A DNA stretch of 64,000 bases, taken from positions 1-64,000 of the forward strand of contig JACRPQ010000013.1 of assembly GCA_016223135.1 (NCBI GenBank). The letters are read 5' to 3'. The first letter of the stretch is position 1, and the number at the start of each line of letters is the position of its first letter. Of the stretch, positions 24,652 to 33,889 are shown one piece after another. Both the position numbers and the translations under genes were made by a program. The DNA comes from Chloroflexota bacterium. Lineage in GTDB: Bacteria; Chloroflexota; Anaerolineae; Anaerolineales; Villigracilaceae. The notes beneath the pieces were generated by a model. The model was not told the DNA's origin. It saw nothing but the letters and a program-made list of their open reading frames with translations, and ran no database searches.

Positions 24652-25960
24652 TACAGCAGTTGCTTCACTTCTTCGACGCTTGTCACGGGGGTCTTGCAGA
24701 CGAAGCCCTCGCACACATACGCCGTTGGTTTGTTCTCTTTGGGCGGACGGTCTCTCAAAAGGGCAGGGGCGTCCTCTGCAGGCGGATAGGCGGACACAGC
24801 CAAAACGACATTGGGCAGAAAACGGGATTGGACAGCCCGAATCAACGCGGACGCATTTTCCCCATTCGCATCGTACACGACTGCAACCTGCTTCACGTTC
24901 CCCAAAGCCATATCCGCCGCCGACAGCCATCTGGCGAACGCAGCAGGGTAGCGGGTCGCCATGCCAACGACGAGCCGCAGCGCTTTTTCCGCCAGGTCGC
25001 GGTATTTCCCCTCGCCGGTGAACTCGGCAAGTTTGAGCAGCGCCTCACACGCGAGGGCGTTCCCCGATGGGGTGGCGTTGTCTTGCAGGTCTTTGGGGCG
25101 CAGGAGAAGTTGACCGCCATCTTGCGGGGTGTCGAAAAATCCGCCGCTTGGGTCGTTGAAACGTTCGATCATTTCATCGGTCAGTTCTTTGGCGGCGGCA
25201 AACCATTTGTTTTGGAAGTCGGTCTGGTATAGTTCGAGCAAGCCAAGGATGAGCGCGGCGTAATCTTCAAGGAAGACTTCGTTTGTGGCACGTCCTTCGC
25301 GCCAACTGTGCCTGAGCTTTCCGTTGGGGCGGAGCGCGGAGAGTAAAAACTCTGCATTGCGCGTAGCCAGTTTGTAATAAGTGTCGTTGTGAGAGAGCGA
25401 AGCGCCCGAAGCAATCTCCTCGTTTCGTGCGGTAGCAATTACGCGCGCCGCTTCTGCGAGGGCTGCCAGCATGAGTCCGTTCCAGGAGGTGAGTATCTTA
25501 TCGTCGGTGGCGGGGCGGATGCGGGTGTTTCGGGCAGTGAGAAGCCGGGCGTGGCACTCAGCCAATTTGGCGGGAACAGTTTCGAGGTCCAGTTTGAAGC
25601 GGGCGGCGAGCGAGGCGTCGTCCAGCGCGCGCTGTAAAACCGTCTTGCCTTCCCAGTTGCCTTTGATGGTTATGCCGTAAGCCGCTTCGAAAAATTCCGT
25701 ATCGTCTTTCAATATTTCGCGGATTTCTTCGAGTGTCCAGGTGTAGTATTTTCCTTCTTCGCCTTCCGAGTCGGCGTCGAGGCTGGAGTAGAAGCCGCCT
25801 TGCGGATGCGTCATTTCTCTGGCGATGAAGCCGAGGGTTTCGCGGACGATGCGTTCAAAGAATGGGTCGCCGGTGATTTGCCAGGCATGCAGGTAGGCGC
25901 GCACAAGTTGGGCGTTGTCGTAGAGCATTTTTTCGTAATGGTGTACCCAATCGTACAAAC
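24651..25960 (-). pseudogene. 5'-truncated YyaL-like thioredoxin-fold/glycosidase-like gene
   Basis: About 435 codons match the C-terminal two thirds of the YyaL (DUF255-type) family: [48 protein letters not shown], and the family end ACTxxV-like YVCEGFVCKTPV. The N-terminal thioredoxin domain is absent. The upstream open frame to 26117 is an out-of-frame reading of the neighbouring full-length copy, so the real homology starts near 25960 with no start codon or ribosome-binding site. It is a GC-rich, resident-looking gene that lost its 5' end. It may be transcribed from the upstream copy but is unlikely to make a full enzyme. Confidence 0.8.
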
Positions 25961-26013
25961 GGAGTTGTGTTTTCAGCACGGTTATCAGTCGGTAGTTATG
26001 GTCTGATGGCTCA

Positions 26014-28068
26014 CTAAGGATTTGAGTTGCCCGCCAGTTGGGACTCCATCTCAATTGGCGAATTGACTGGCTGTAAACAAACAAATCCTTGGCAAACATA
26101 CGCTGTCGGCAGACCATTAAATAATGGTCTGTCCTTCAGCAAGGCTGGTGCATCCGGCTCCGGTGGGTAAGGCGAAATCGCGGTTACCTGTCGGGGTCGG
26201 TATGCTTTCCATAAAGTGTTCAATAATTCCCTGGTTTCGGCATGCTGTGAATCACCAATAATTGCCACTTCACGTGTCGGACCGACAGCAAAATCAGCAG
26301 CGCACAACCACTGTGCAAAGGCAGTTGGATAACGAAGCATGGCTCCATATACTGAGGAAAGCATTTCCTCGGCAATATCCCGCCATTCCGTCCGATCTCC
26401 ATACGCTGCCAACTCAAGCAGAGCGGTAGCGGCAAGCGCATTCCCGGATGGAGTAGCATTGTCTTGAGTATCCTTCGGTCGTACAAGGAGGGTTTCATGA
26501 TCGTCGCGGGTATCGAAAAAACCTCCATTGGGGTCAGCAAAGTGTTCAACCATTTCATCGGCAAGTTTCAATGCCGAAAGATACCATTCCTTATTCGGAT
26601 CGGATTGGTACAACGCCAACAGCGCCAAAATCAGACCAGCATAATCTTCCAAGTAGGCGTTATGCTTTGCCTGTCCCTCGCGCCAGGATCGGTGCAACCG
26701 ATTATTTGCATAAAGATTATCCAGCAGAAAGCGTGCGTTACGAATGGCAACTTGAAGATAATCCTGCCTATTCAGATAACGTCCTGCTTCTGCGAAGGCT
26801 TTGAGCATCAGGGAGTTCCACATCACCAGCACTTTGTCATCGGTAGTGGGGCGAATGCGTGAACTTCTTGCTTCTAAAAGTCTTGCGTGACATTTGGATA
26901 ATTTCTGCCAAAGTTCTTCTTGCTCCATTTTGAAGCGGGCTGAGAGTGTGGAATCATCCAGAGCACGTTGCAGGATGGTTTTACTTTCCCAGTTCCCAGA
27001 TGGGGTAATGCCATATGCGGCTTTGAAAAATTCGAATTCCGAACCGAGCACTCCCTCGAGTTCGTCTTGTGTCCAGACATAGAATTTTCCCTCTTCACCT
27101 TCCGAGTCTGCATCCAGACTGCTAAAAAATCCACCTTCTGAATGAGTCAATTCGCGCATGACAAAATCCAACGTCTCCTCGCAAATTCTGCGATAGTCGG
27201 CGTTGCCAGTAACCAAATATCCGTGTAGATATGCCAGGGCTAATTGGGCATTATCATATGTCATTTTTTCAAAGTGAGGCGTTTTCCAAAAATTATCGAC
27301 ACTATAACGGGAAAAACCGCCTCCGACAACATCATACATGCCTCCCCGAGACATGGCATTAAGGACATGGGTGACAGCCTTTATGATCTGTTCACGTTGA
27401 GTTGTATCCGTGGTTGCTCGGCGTAAAAGAAATTCGATGGTCATGGGTTGCGGAAACTTTGGCGCCGAACCCCAACCTCCATACTCCCAATCGTAGGAAT
27501 CAAGCAGGTTCTTTATAGCTGCTTCAAGAGCTTCTGTGGTTATTTCATTCCTGTTCTCGGGCTTGTGTATGGGCGGACGGATATGTCCAAGTACCTGATT
27601 CCCAACCCGATCTACTTCCTGAGCATTTTCACGCCATACTTTGGCAATGTTTGACAACACTTCCTTGAAGGAAGGCATGTTAAAGCGCCGAACAGGTGGG
27701 AAGTATGTGCCGGCGTAAAACGGACGAAGGTCAGGAGTTAAGAAGACAGACATTGGCCAGCCACCAGAGCCAGTCATCGCGACTGTTGCTTGCATGTAGA
27801 TGGAGTCAATTTCAGGGCGTTCTTCCCTGTCTACTTTTATGTTCACAAAATACTCGTTCATGACCGCTGCAGTCTCAGGATCTTCGAACGATTCGTGCTC
27901 CATTACATGGCACCAATGGCAAGCTGCGTATCCAATGCTGAGAAAGATCGGCTTGTTTTCAAATTTAGCCTTGCTTAATGCCTCTTCGCCCCAGGGATAC
28001 CAATCCACGGGGTTGTTTGCATGTTGAAGAAGGTAAGGGGAATTTTCTGAGACAAGATGGTTAGGCAT
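26014..28068 (-). CDS. YyaL-family protein (DUF255 thioredoxin domain plus alpha-barrel)
   Basis: This 684-residue protein is complete for the family. It has an N-terminal thioredoxin-like domain with [10 protein letters not shown] (Cys50, Cys53) and [20 protein letters not shown], then an (alpha/alpha)6-barrel region with [12 protein letters not shown] and [17 protein letters not shown]. The family is widespread, with a proposed redox or sugar-related role but no firm biochemistry. The ATG at 28068 follows AAAGG. Base composition is more AT-rich than the truncated paralogue directly downstream, which suggests transfer from another source. Confidence 0.88.
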   Translation of the reverse strand: MPNHLVSENSPYLLQHANNPVDWYPWGEEALSKAKFENKPIFLSIGYAACHWCHVMEHESFEDPETAAVMNEYFVNIKVDREERPEIDSIYMQATVAMTGSGGWPMSVFLTPDLRPFYAGTYFPPVRRFNMPSFKEVLSNIAKVWRENAQEVDRVGNQVLGHIRPPIHKPENRNEITTEALEAAIKNLLDSYDWEYGGWGSAPKFPQPMTIEFLLRRATTDTTQREQIIKAVTHVLNAMSRGGMYDVVGGGFSRYSVDNFWKTPHFEKMTYDNAQLALAYLHGYLVTGNADYRRICEETLDFVMRELTHSEGGFFSSLDADSEGEEGKFYVWTQDELEGVLGSEFEFFKAAYGITPSGNWESKTILQRALDDSTLSARFKMEQEELWQKLSKCHARLLEARSSRIRPTTDDKVLVMWNSLMLKAFAEAGRYLNRQDYLQVAIRNARFLLDNLYANNRLHRSWREGQAKHNAYLEDYAGLILALLALYQSDPNKEWYLSALKLADEMVEHFADPNGGFFDTRDDHETLLVRPKDTQDNATPSGNALAATALLELAAYGDRTEWRDIAEEMLSSVYGAMLRYPTAFAQWLCAADFAVGPTREVAIIGDSQHAETRELLNTLWKAYRPRQVTAISPYPPEPDAPALLKDRPLFNGLPTAYVCQGFVCLQPVNSPIEMESQLAGNSNP

Positions 28069-28480
28069 GGACAACCTTTGTAGTAGATTAAAAGCGAGTT
28101 TACAGCGGATTATAGCCCATGCAAATAAGTGGTTACTGAAAATTTTGAAGAAAAATTTATGTTGGGAGTTATTGCATACGGGTACTTATACCCATATACC
28201 AGATTTGTACCCCGTTGGTCAGATTTTTTTGAGAATATAGGATCATTCAGAACCTTTGTTGGTTGAGTATAAGGCAGCAATTGGGCTGGTATGCCGGCAG
28301 TGTCGAATTCTGCTGCGCCTAGCAATGTTGTCTTATATACTCACACAAGGAAACCATATTTGGGTCCCATTGATATCTGTCTTCACAAACACGATCAAGA
28401 GCGATTTCGGTTTGTCGCGAGACACTGCTCGAAGTCTTTCTCTTCAACGATTTGCCCCAAACCTGGGAGATCGAGTCCTT
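28069..28480. other. AT-rich intergenic stretch without a gene
   Basis: About 410 bp separate yyaL from the HTH gene. Plus- and minus-strand open frames here are short, lack ribosome-binding sites and look random. The AT-rich part nearest yyaL may hold its promoter, but no clear -10/-35 pair was fixed. Confidence 0.4.
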
Positions 28481-29157
28481 TCAACAGTCCTTTTTAAGCC
28501 ATACAGAGACGGTCTTCTCCTTCACGCCACAAATTTCGGCTACTTGGGCTATCGTGAGATATTTGCCGTGAGGAATGGTAACTGCACTGGTTGGTGCCGA
28601 GTTTGTTTCCTGGACCGCGCTCGGCTTGACGGAAGCATCGCACTTCTTTCGTTCTTTTCTCCAACTCAGAATCAGTGAATAGACTTGTCCCAATAACTTC
28701 CTTCTTTCGGCCGCTTCCACGATCACGACTTTTTTCAGATCGGACTCGTATTGTTCCAAAAAGGATATGAATTGTTGAGCTTGAATGGGGCCAACTCAAT
28801 CGTATTTGTCAAACACCAGCCATCTTCTTGCGATGGCTCCGACTCGGGTTGATCTGCAATTCTGCTTTTCGATTTCCTGTTTGAAGGATTCGTAAAGCGG
28901 TATGCAACCTTTCCCACCAATAATCCTTTCTTCTTCCATGATTTGGACTGTCGCGACTGCTCCAGAATATGAAGCGCTTGATTGCCGTGCAAATGAGTCA
29001 CTCGCTTGACCCGAGCATCCCGCACGACGACCCCGATCTTGTGCCAGTTTTCTTCCTCCCATGAACTTGCCCAATTCGGACAAGGAGGGCTGGATACGGA
29101 GAAGATGGTTTCGTTGAGGTGAAAACCCGATACACGATCTTGATCGGATTCCGTCAT
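28481..29157 (-). pseudogene. HTH-domain protein with a frameshift
   Basis: Two overlapping minus-strand frames join into one plausible protein of about 225 residues. The first frame (29157-28735) ends ...FKLNNSYPF and the second resumes at LEQYESDLKKVVIVEAAERR. The switch falls on a run of five A/T bases at 28758-28762, and one extra base there would restore the frame. The C-terminus (YLTIAQVAEICGVKEKTVSV) is an excisionase/MerR-like helix-turn-helix. The N-terminal half is of unknown family. It could be a real pseudogene, a sequencing error in the homopolymer, or slippage. Confidence 0.6.
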
Positions 29158-29180
29158 TTAATTATTCCTGTCTGCATTCA

Positions 29181-29279
29181 GCAGGCAATGATGGCCAGCA
29201 ATTTTGCAAGGTCTATGCCGCGGCTGGTTGGGCCGATCATCAGCACGTTATGTCCAAAAAACCGTCGCGTTTCACCTTG
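29181..29279 (-). pseudogene. Possible IstB-like ATPase remnant
   Basis: A 33-codon minus-strand segment contains GHNVLMIGPTSRGIDLAKLL followed by AIIAC and a stop. It resembles the Walker A region of IstB, the IS21-family helper ATPase (pattern NVLLIGPTGxGKTHLA...EAC), with the P-loop Gly-Lys lost. The segment is short and degenerate, so this is only a suggestion. About 220 bp up to 29500 hold nothing recognisable. Confidence 0.3.
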
Positions 29280-29501
29280 TAATTGGTTCGGAAATCATCG
29301 AAAAGATGCAATACGAAAACCAAACACTTCAAAGTTGGGAGAACCTACAACTCGCGCAAATAGGGGGCTTGGATAGTGCAACAAAATCTAATCCTTCAGA
29401 GTTGAAGCCATTCAAATAAAAAGAATAGCGAGTTCATATCAGGCCTGCAGCCCAATTCATGTTCTCCGTTCTTGGATGTAGCCTTCATATAACTCTCAGG
29501 C

Positions 29502-30602
29502 TCATAAAGATTTATCTTCCACGCTGACGATCGTTCCGCCCGGCCACTCGACGGTGACATCCCCCGGATCATACGGGACCTGGGGCAGGCTCCAACGAAA
29601 GATCCATTTTGCATCCTCCGGGCTGGCGTTGACACAACCGCGCGAAGATGGCTCGCCATAGTTATTGTGCCAAAATGTGGAGTGAATCGCGACTCCGGTT
29701 CCTACAAACAGGCTGACCCAGCCAACAGCCGGCAAGCTCCATCCGGCAGACGCGCTGCCCCCGCTCAATGGTAAGGATATGGCTTTACGCCAGATGGGAG
29801 ATTCGCCGATCGGTGTTGCCCATGCGTCCACGCGATTACCCCAGGCGTCATACAGCGCGCCGCTCGAAATTTTTGCGAAGTAAACTTCTTTTTCTCCCTC
29901 AAAACAGGAAAGGGTTTGATCCCAAATTCGCACGACGATTTTTTTATCCTGCGCTTCGGGGGTGAGGGGAGAAACCTCTTCCGCTGTCAGGGGACGAAAC
30001 GCTTCAGCCGGACCCCAGAAAATATCTCCGGAGCCATACTTCTCATTGAGCCGATACCAAACCTGTCCCGACTCATCCGTGCGGATCTGATCCGCCCAGA
30101 CGATCTGGCTGTAGAAAAACCGCGCGGGCAATCCAATGGATTCACGATATTGCAGCCACGGCGCGCGCGAAGGCGGGTTGTCGAGGATCAAGTCCACGTA
30201 GGGGATGGTCACTTCGACCCACATTCCTGAACCGAGACTCGTCTGCGGCAGGTTTGTGACCGGAACGTTGGGTTGATTCAATACTGGTTGGACAAATCCA
30301 CCCCAGACGAATCCATAAGGTGTTTCCACAAAGCGCTGATTGATGCGTCCGGGCATCGAGCCAACCGCCTCACGAATCCAGGGGAATACGTTGTCTTCAT
30401 ACAAAGCGCCGACGATCTGGCTGCCTGTATCGGGGCGCGCATAGACATCCATCTTGCCAACGGTGATGCGACCCAATTTATCAGCCTCGGGAAATTCGGG
30501 TAAAGCCAGCCTTGAAATTGGACGAAATGCCAACGTACCTGCGCCGAGCGCCGCCAGTTTGAGAAAATCGCGGCGCGAGAAAGAAGGTTTGCTGCCTGTC
30601 AT
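29502..30602 (-). CDS. Tat-exported L,D-transpeptidase (YkuD)
   Basis: This 366-residue protein has a twin-arginine signal (SRRDFLKLAALGAGTLAF). An SH3-like stretch (about 45-110, GKMDVYARPDTGSQIVGALY) precedes a C-terminal YkuD domain with the active-site signature HSTFWHNNYG...SRGCVN, giving the catalytic His and Cys. L,D-transpeptidases make 3-3 peptidoglycan links or anchor proteins; Tat export is unusual for them. It follows the Rieske gene directly (adjacent stop and start), so the two are one operon on the minus strand. Confidence 0.88.
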   Translation of the reverse strand: MTGSKPSFSRRDFLKLAALGAGTLAFRPISRLALPEFPEADKLGRITVGKMDVYARPDTGSQIVGALYEDNVFPWIREAVGSMPGRINQRFVETPYGFVWGGFVQPVLNQPNVPVTNLPQTSLGSGMWVEVTIPYVDLILDNPPSRAPWLQYRESIGLPARFFYSQIVWADQIRTDESGQVWYRLNEKYGSGDIFWGPAEAFRPLTAEEVSPLTPEAQDKKIVVRIWDQTLSCFEGEKEVYFAKISSGALYDAWGNRVDAWATPIGESPIWRKAISLPLSGGSASAGWSLPAVGWVSLFVGTGVAIHSTFWHNNYGEPSSRGCVNASPEDAKWIFRWSLPQVPYDPGDVTVEWPGGTIVSVEDKSL

Positions 30603-31106
30603 TTATGAAGTTCGTTTGAGGGCTGGCAAATGAATGAGCAAATTGCCGTCTTCGATCTCTGTGACGAATTCATCCAATGGGCGCGGCGGGGGACCGCTAA
30701 TGACACTCCCTTCAATATCAAAGTGCCCATCGTGGCAGGGACTGACGTAATGTTCTTGATCGGGATGCCAGGTCACACGGCAGCCCAGATGGGTGCAAAT
30801 ATCCGAAAAGACCCGTACTTCGCTTTCGCTTCTTCTGACAACATACATGCCGTAATTGGTTGTCGTTCGTTCCCAGCCGTTGACTTTTGTGCGGGTAAAT
30901 TCAAAACGGGTCGGCACTCCGATCGGATATTTTTCGAGCGGACCCAGGTCAATCGAAGCGGAGTCTTCTTCAGCGCGCAGGGAGGGTGACAGCAGGTATG
31001 CCACGGACGGCATCCCAATGACTGCGCCGATCAAGCCGCCAATGCTGATAACCGTTGCTTTGATAAAATCACGACGTGAGAGTTGATTCCTGCCTGAAGC
31101 AGACAT
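30603..31106 (-). CDS. Tat-exported Rieske [2Fe-2S] protein
   Basis: This is a 167-residue Rieske-type protein. It has a Tat signal (SRRDFIKATVISIGGLIGAV) acting as membrane anchor and cluster ligands in box 1 CTHLGC (C, H) and box 2 CHDGHF (C, H). Such subunits pass electrons from quinol to c-type cytochromes or copper proteins. The ATG at 31106 follows ACAGGAGACAA. No cytochrome b is adjacent, so it may serve a copper-linked or alternative complex rather than bc1. It shares an operon with the L,D-transpeptidase, a lipoprotein and a small membrane protein. Confidence 0.9.
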   Translation of the reverse strand: MSASGRNQLSRRDFIKATVISIGGLIGAVIGMPSVAYLLSPSLRAEEDSASIDLGPLEKYPIGVPTRFEFTRTKVNGWERTTTNYGMYVVRRSESEVRVFSDICTHLGCRVTWHPDQEHYVSPCHDGHFDIEGSVISGPPPRPLDEFVTEIEDGNLLIHLPALKRTS

Positions 31107-31120
31107 ATTGTCTCCTGTTT

Positions 31121-31600
31121 TTATTGCAATTCCCATTCGAATGTACGAGTCGGAACATCCACGTCCGTTATCGTGAGCGTGAGTTTGCCCGCGCCCTCCA
31201 GTACAGAAGTTCCATCCTTCATTGAGGGAAATATGAGTTTGCCTGCCACGTGGTGACCGCCGCGCGGCGCGTCCCATAAGGTCGCCTGGACGGTGATGCC
31301 GGTATCGGTTGTGAGGGTGGCGAGAACCGCCAGATCCATACTCAGGTCAACCGAGTGAGTATCCATAACCACCTCAAATTCCAGTTGAGTGGAAGGATTA
31401 TCGAGGTTCAGCGGCGTAACTGCCACGACGATCGCGCCCTGCTGGTCAATGCGGGTCAGGGGCCCTGCGTCAGCCTGGGCAGGCTCTGTCGAAACAGAGG
31501 CAGGCTTGGGATCGGTTTGAAGCGAAGCGTCTTGCGCAGGAGCGCACGCGGCGAGGATGAGGGTCAGAGTCAAAAGAAGAGGCAGGATAAGGCGTCTCAA
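31121..31600 (-). CDS. Lipoprotein of unknown function
   Basis: This 159-residue lipoprotein has a signal with lipobox LAAC (LTLILAACAPAQ). The linker is Ala/Pro/Asp-rich, and the C-terminal domain is beta-rich (QLEFEVVMDTHSVDLSMDLA, GGHHVAGKLIFPS). The pattern of strands and the His pair suggest an immunoglobulin-like or copper-chaperone-like fold, but no ligand set is clear. It overlaps the upstream gene by 4 bp and precedes the Rieske gene by 14 bp. Confidence 0.75.
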   Translation of the reverse strand: MRRLILPLLLTLTLILAACAPAQDASLQTDPKPASVSTEPAQADAGPLTRIDQQGAIVVAVTPLNLDNPSTQLEFEVVMDTHSVDLSMDLAVLATLTTDTGITVQATLWDAPRGGHHVAGKLIFPSMKDGTSVLEGAGKLTLTITDVDVPTRTFEWELQ

Positions 31601-32085
31601 TTTGTCTCCAAAACAGGCTGGAATTTTTGAACGGGTTGTAGTTTCCGGCGTTCACGATAAAGCACAACGAGCATAACGATGATTCCAATAATTTCCATGC
31701 CGAGACCGATCAGCATGAATGGACGCTGATATCGCGTGAGGAAAGTGGCAGCGGCGCTCACGCCGAGGATGGGAAGCACATCGGTAACGTGATGCAAACA
31801 GCAAGCCACCATCGCCGTTACGGAGGTGCCACCGCTGGTTCCCATCACTGCGCCCGCATGACCTGTGGATGTAGCAGGGATAAACAGGCGGAAGCGCAGA
31901 ATGGAATAGAGCGCGGCTTGGATGCCAAAAGCGACCCAGATTGGCACGACATACCAGCGGTTGAGCGAGAACTGGCTGGCGGCGTACTCCCAGCCTTGCG
32001 CCCAGGTGAGGATGCCGAAATAGATGCCCGCGATCAGCGTGGAGCCAAGCAGAAAAGCGACAAACGGAATGAGATAGCGCTTCAT
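31597..32085 (-). CDS. Four-helix membrane protein with CCLHHVTDVLP motif
   Basis: This is a 162-residue integral membrane protein with four or five membrane segments. Between segments lies SGGTSVTAMVACCLHHVTDV, a paired Cys and paired His in or near the membrane, which recalls metal-handling small membrane proteins (MerT-like in style but not in sequence). It begins an operon of four minus-strand genes and is divergent from the multicopper oxidase. A role in metal transport or sensing is inferred only. The ATG at 32085 follows AAGGAGACG. Confidence 0.7.
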   Translation of the reverse strand: MKRYLIPFVAFLLGSTLIAGIYFGILTWAQGWEYAASQFSLNRWYVVPIWVAFGIQAALYSILRFRLFIPATSTGHAGAVMGTSGGTSVTAMVACCLHHVTDVLPILGVSAAATFLTRYQRPFMLIGLGMEIIGIIVMLVVLYRERRKLQPVQKFQPVLETN

Positions 32086-32218
32086 AATTCGTCTCCTTAT
32101 CCATGCATGATAATCTTTATGTTTTTGCGTGTCTTGCGCCAAATCGCCAGCAAATTCATAGGCATTATTGCCTGTGCAATTCATCATCGTTTTTGGATTT
32201 CTTTAGATCGAGTCGTGA

Positions 32219-32259
32219 ATAAGCCAAATTGCCTATAAGTACACGCGTAATATTGCGCT
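32219..32259 (+). promoter_or_regulatory. Shared operator-like element, copy 1
   Basis: ATAAGC-N6-GCCTAT palindrome followed, after 19 bases from CCTA, by GCGCT. It lies 61 bp before the multicopper oxidase start, in the divergent gap to the membrane-protein operon. See the finding on the ten-copy element. Confidence 0.65.
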
Positions 32260-32320
32260 GGCATGAATGGAAGGAGGTTCTTATAGTTGCCCAGACCTTA
32301 ATCCAACTCAGAAGAGGAAA

Positions 32321-33406
32321 ATGATGAAGAAAATATTGTTTCCTGGCTCGATTATTCTGGCGCTTGTACTGGCTGCTTGCGCACCTGCCGCCGGACCCAA
32401 CCCCAGTGAAATGTCGGGAGGAGATACGCCGATAGGCGGCAACCCGATGATGACTCCCACACCGGGCAGTATGATGATGGACAACCCCGAAGCCGCGCAC
32501 ATGATGGAACCGATCAGCGCTCCGAACGTCCAGCCTGCCACGGAAACGACAGGCGGACAGCCACTGGAGTTTCGCGAGGAAAACGGCGTCAAGATTTTCG
32601 AGATCACCACGAAAGCCGTGCAATGGCCCATCATGGATGGTGTGAACGTGACCGCCTATACCTATAACGGGACCGTGCCGGGACCCATGATCCGCATCAC
32701 CGAAGGTGATCAGGTTCGGGTCATTGTGAAGAATGAACTGCCCGACCCGACCACGATCCACTGGCACGGGGTCGAAGTCCCCAACGCGATGGATGGCGTG
32801 CCGGGCGTCACACAGGATCCGATCCTGCCAGGCGAGACCTTCACGTATGAGTTCGTTGCCAAGCCCGCAGGGACATTCATGTATCACTCGCACTTCGAGG
32901 GAGATGTGCAGGTGAGTGCGGGTCTGTATGCCCCATTCATCATTGACCCGAAGACGCCCGAAACCAATCCGCCTGCGGTGGATGAGACTCTGATGATCTC
33001 GGAATGGCGAATGATTGATGGACAAACCTTTGCCGCCATGCCCATGGGCGGTATGGAACCGAATTACTTCACCATCAACGGCAAATCTTTCCCTGCCACA
33101 GAGACGATCACAGTGAAGAAGGGCGAGCGCGTACGATTGCGGTTCGTCGGGATCGGACAGTTCATTCACCCCATGCATCTGCACGGATTCCCGTTTGAGA
33201 TTGTGGCAACCGATGGACATCCTGTGCCGGAGGGAGCGCGATTGATCAAGGATACGGTCAGCGTTGCGCCAGGCGAGCGATACGACATCGAATTCACAGC
33301 AACAGAAACCGGTCAATGGGTATTGCACTGTCACATCCTGCACCACACAACCAACGACAACGTCGAGCCGGGCGGCTTGATGTTGATGATCAATGTCGTT
33401 GAATAA
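32321..33406 (+). CDS. Multicopper oxidase (two-domain laccase type), lipoprotein
   Basis: This 361-residue secreted lipoprotein has lipobox LAAC at about 17-20. A Met-rich stretch (residues about 45-70: several MM and HMM) may bind Cu(I). Two cupredoxin domains carry the copper motifs HWHG (His147), YHSH (His189), HPMHLHG (His283) and HCHILHH (His336), so type 1 and trinuclear sites are all represented. It probably oxidises Cu(I) or phenols outside the membrane. Two-domain oxidases usually trimerise. A GAAGAGG ribosome-binding site supports the ATG at 32321. Confidence 0.92.
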   Translation: MMKKILFPGSIILALVLAACAPAAGPNPSEMSGGDTPIGGNPMMTPTPGSMMMDNPEAAHMMEPISAPNVQPATETTGGQPLEFREENGVKIFEITTKAVQWPIMDGVNVTAYTYNGTVPGPMIRITEGDQVRVIVKNELPDPTTIHWHGVEVPNAMDGVPGVTQDPILPGETFTYEFVAKPAGTFMYHSHFEGDVQVSAGLYAPFIIDPKTPETNPPAVDETLMISEWRMIDGQTFAAMPMGGMEPNYFTINGKSFPATETITVKKGERVRLRFVGIGQFIHPMHLHGFPFEIVATDGHPVPEGARLIKDTVSVAPGERYDIEFTATETGQWVLHCHILHHTTNDNVEPGGLMLMINVVE

Positions 33407-33433
33407 TTTATTTGCCAAAGGAGATAGTACAGA

Positions 33434-33829
33434 ATGCGTTACAAGTTGATCTTTACCAGTATGCTCGTTATGATGTCCGTCCTGTTGGCGGCTTGTGGGA
33501 GCGCAGCGACACCCGCTGCCACGACTCCGGCAAAGCTAGTCAACATCGAAGTCGAAACCAATCCCAACCCCGCCATGATGGGCGACATGGAAGTGATTTT
33601 CACGATCACTGACGCAAGCGGCAATCCCATTGAAGGCGCGACGGTGGACGTCTCTGTTGACCATACCGATATGACCGGGATGGGGATGAGCGGCGTCGCC
33701 ACCGAACAGGGGAGCGGCAGGTATGCCATCAATGCCAACTTCAGCATGAGCGGCAACTGGAAATTGACTGTTTACCTCCGCAAGGATGGATTGGATTACA
33801 AGGAAGATATCGAGTTCCCGGTCCAGTAA
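33434..33829 (+). CDS. YtkA/FixH-like lipoprotein
   Basis: This 131-residue lipoprotein (lipobox LLAAC) has a single beta-sandwich domain of the YtkA type (NPNPAMMGDMEVIFTITDAS, GSGRYAINANFSMSGNWKLT). It has a Met-rich loop HTDMTGMGMSG that could bind Cu(I). The gene follows the multicopper oxidase by 27 bp with an AAGGAGATAG site, so the two are probably co-expressed as a copper-handling pair at the cell surface. Confidence 0.82.
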   Translation: MRYKLIFTSMLVMMSVLLAACGSAATPAATTPAKLVNIEVETNPNPAMMGDMEVIFTITDASGNPIEGATVDVSVDHTDMTGMGMSGVATEQGSGRYAINANFSMSGNWKLTVYLRKDGLDYKEDIEFPVQ

Positions 33830-33889
33830 CGCCCATGTCTTTGGAAGTCTTAAGAAGACTTCCGAAGACCCTCTTTCCCGAAGGATCAA

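Noticed and set aside
29204-29419. Small plus-strand gene after the HTH pseudogene
   Set aside because: No ribosome-binding site or family pattern; the minus strand gives a better, though weak, match to an IstB relic.
32165-33418. 417-codon minus-strand frame opposite the multicopper oxidase
   Set aside because: The plus-strand protein has all four copper motifs and a lipobox; the opposite frame shows no domain and a His/Arg-rich shadow composition.
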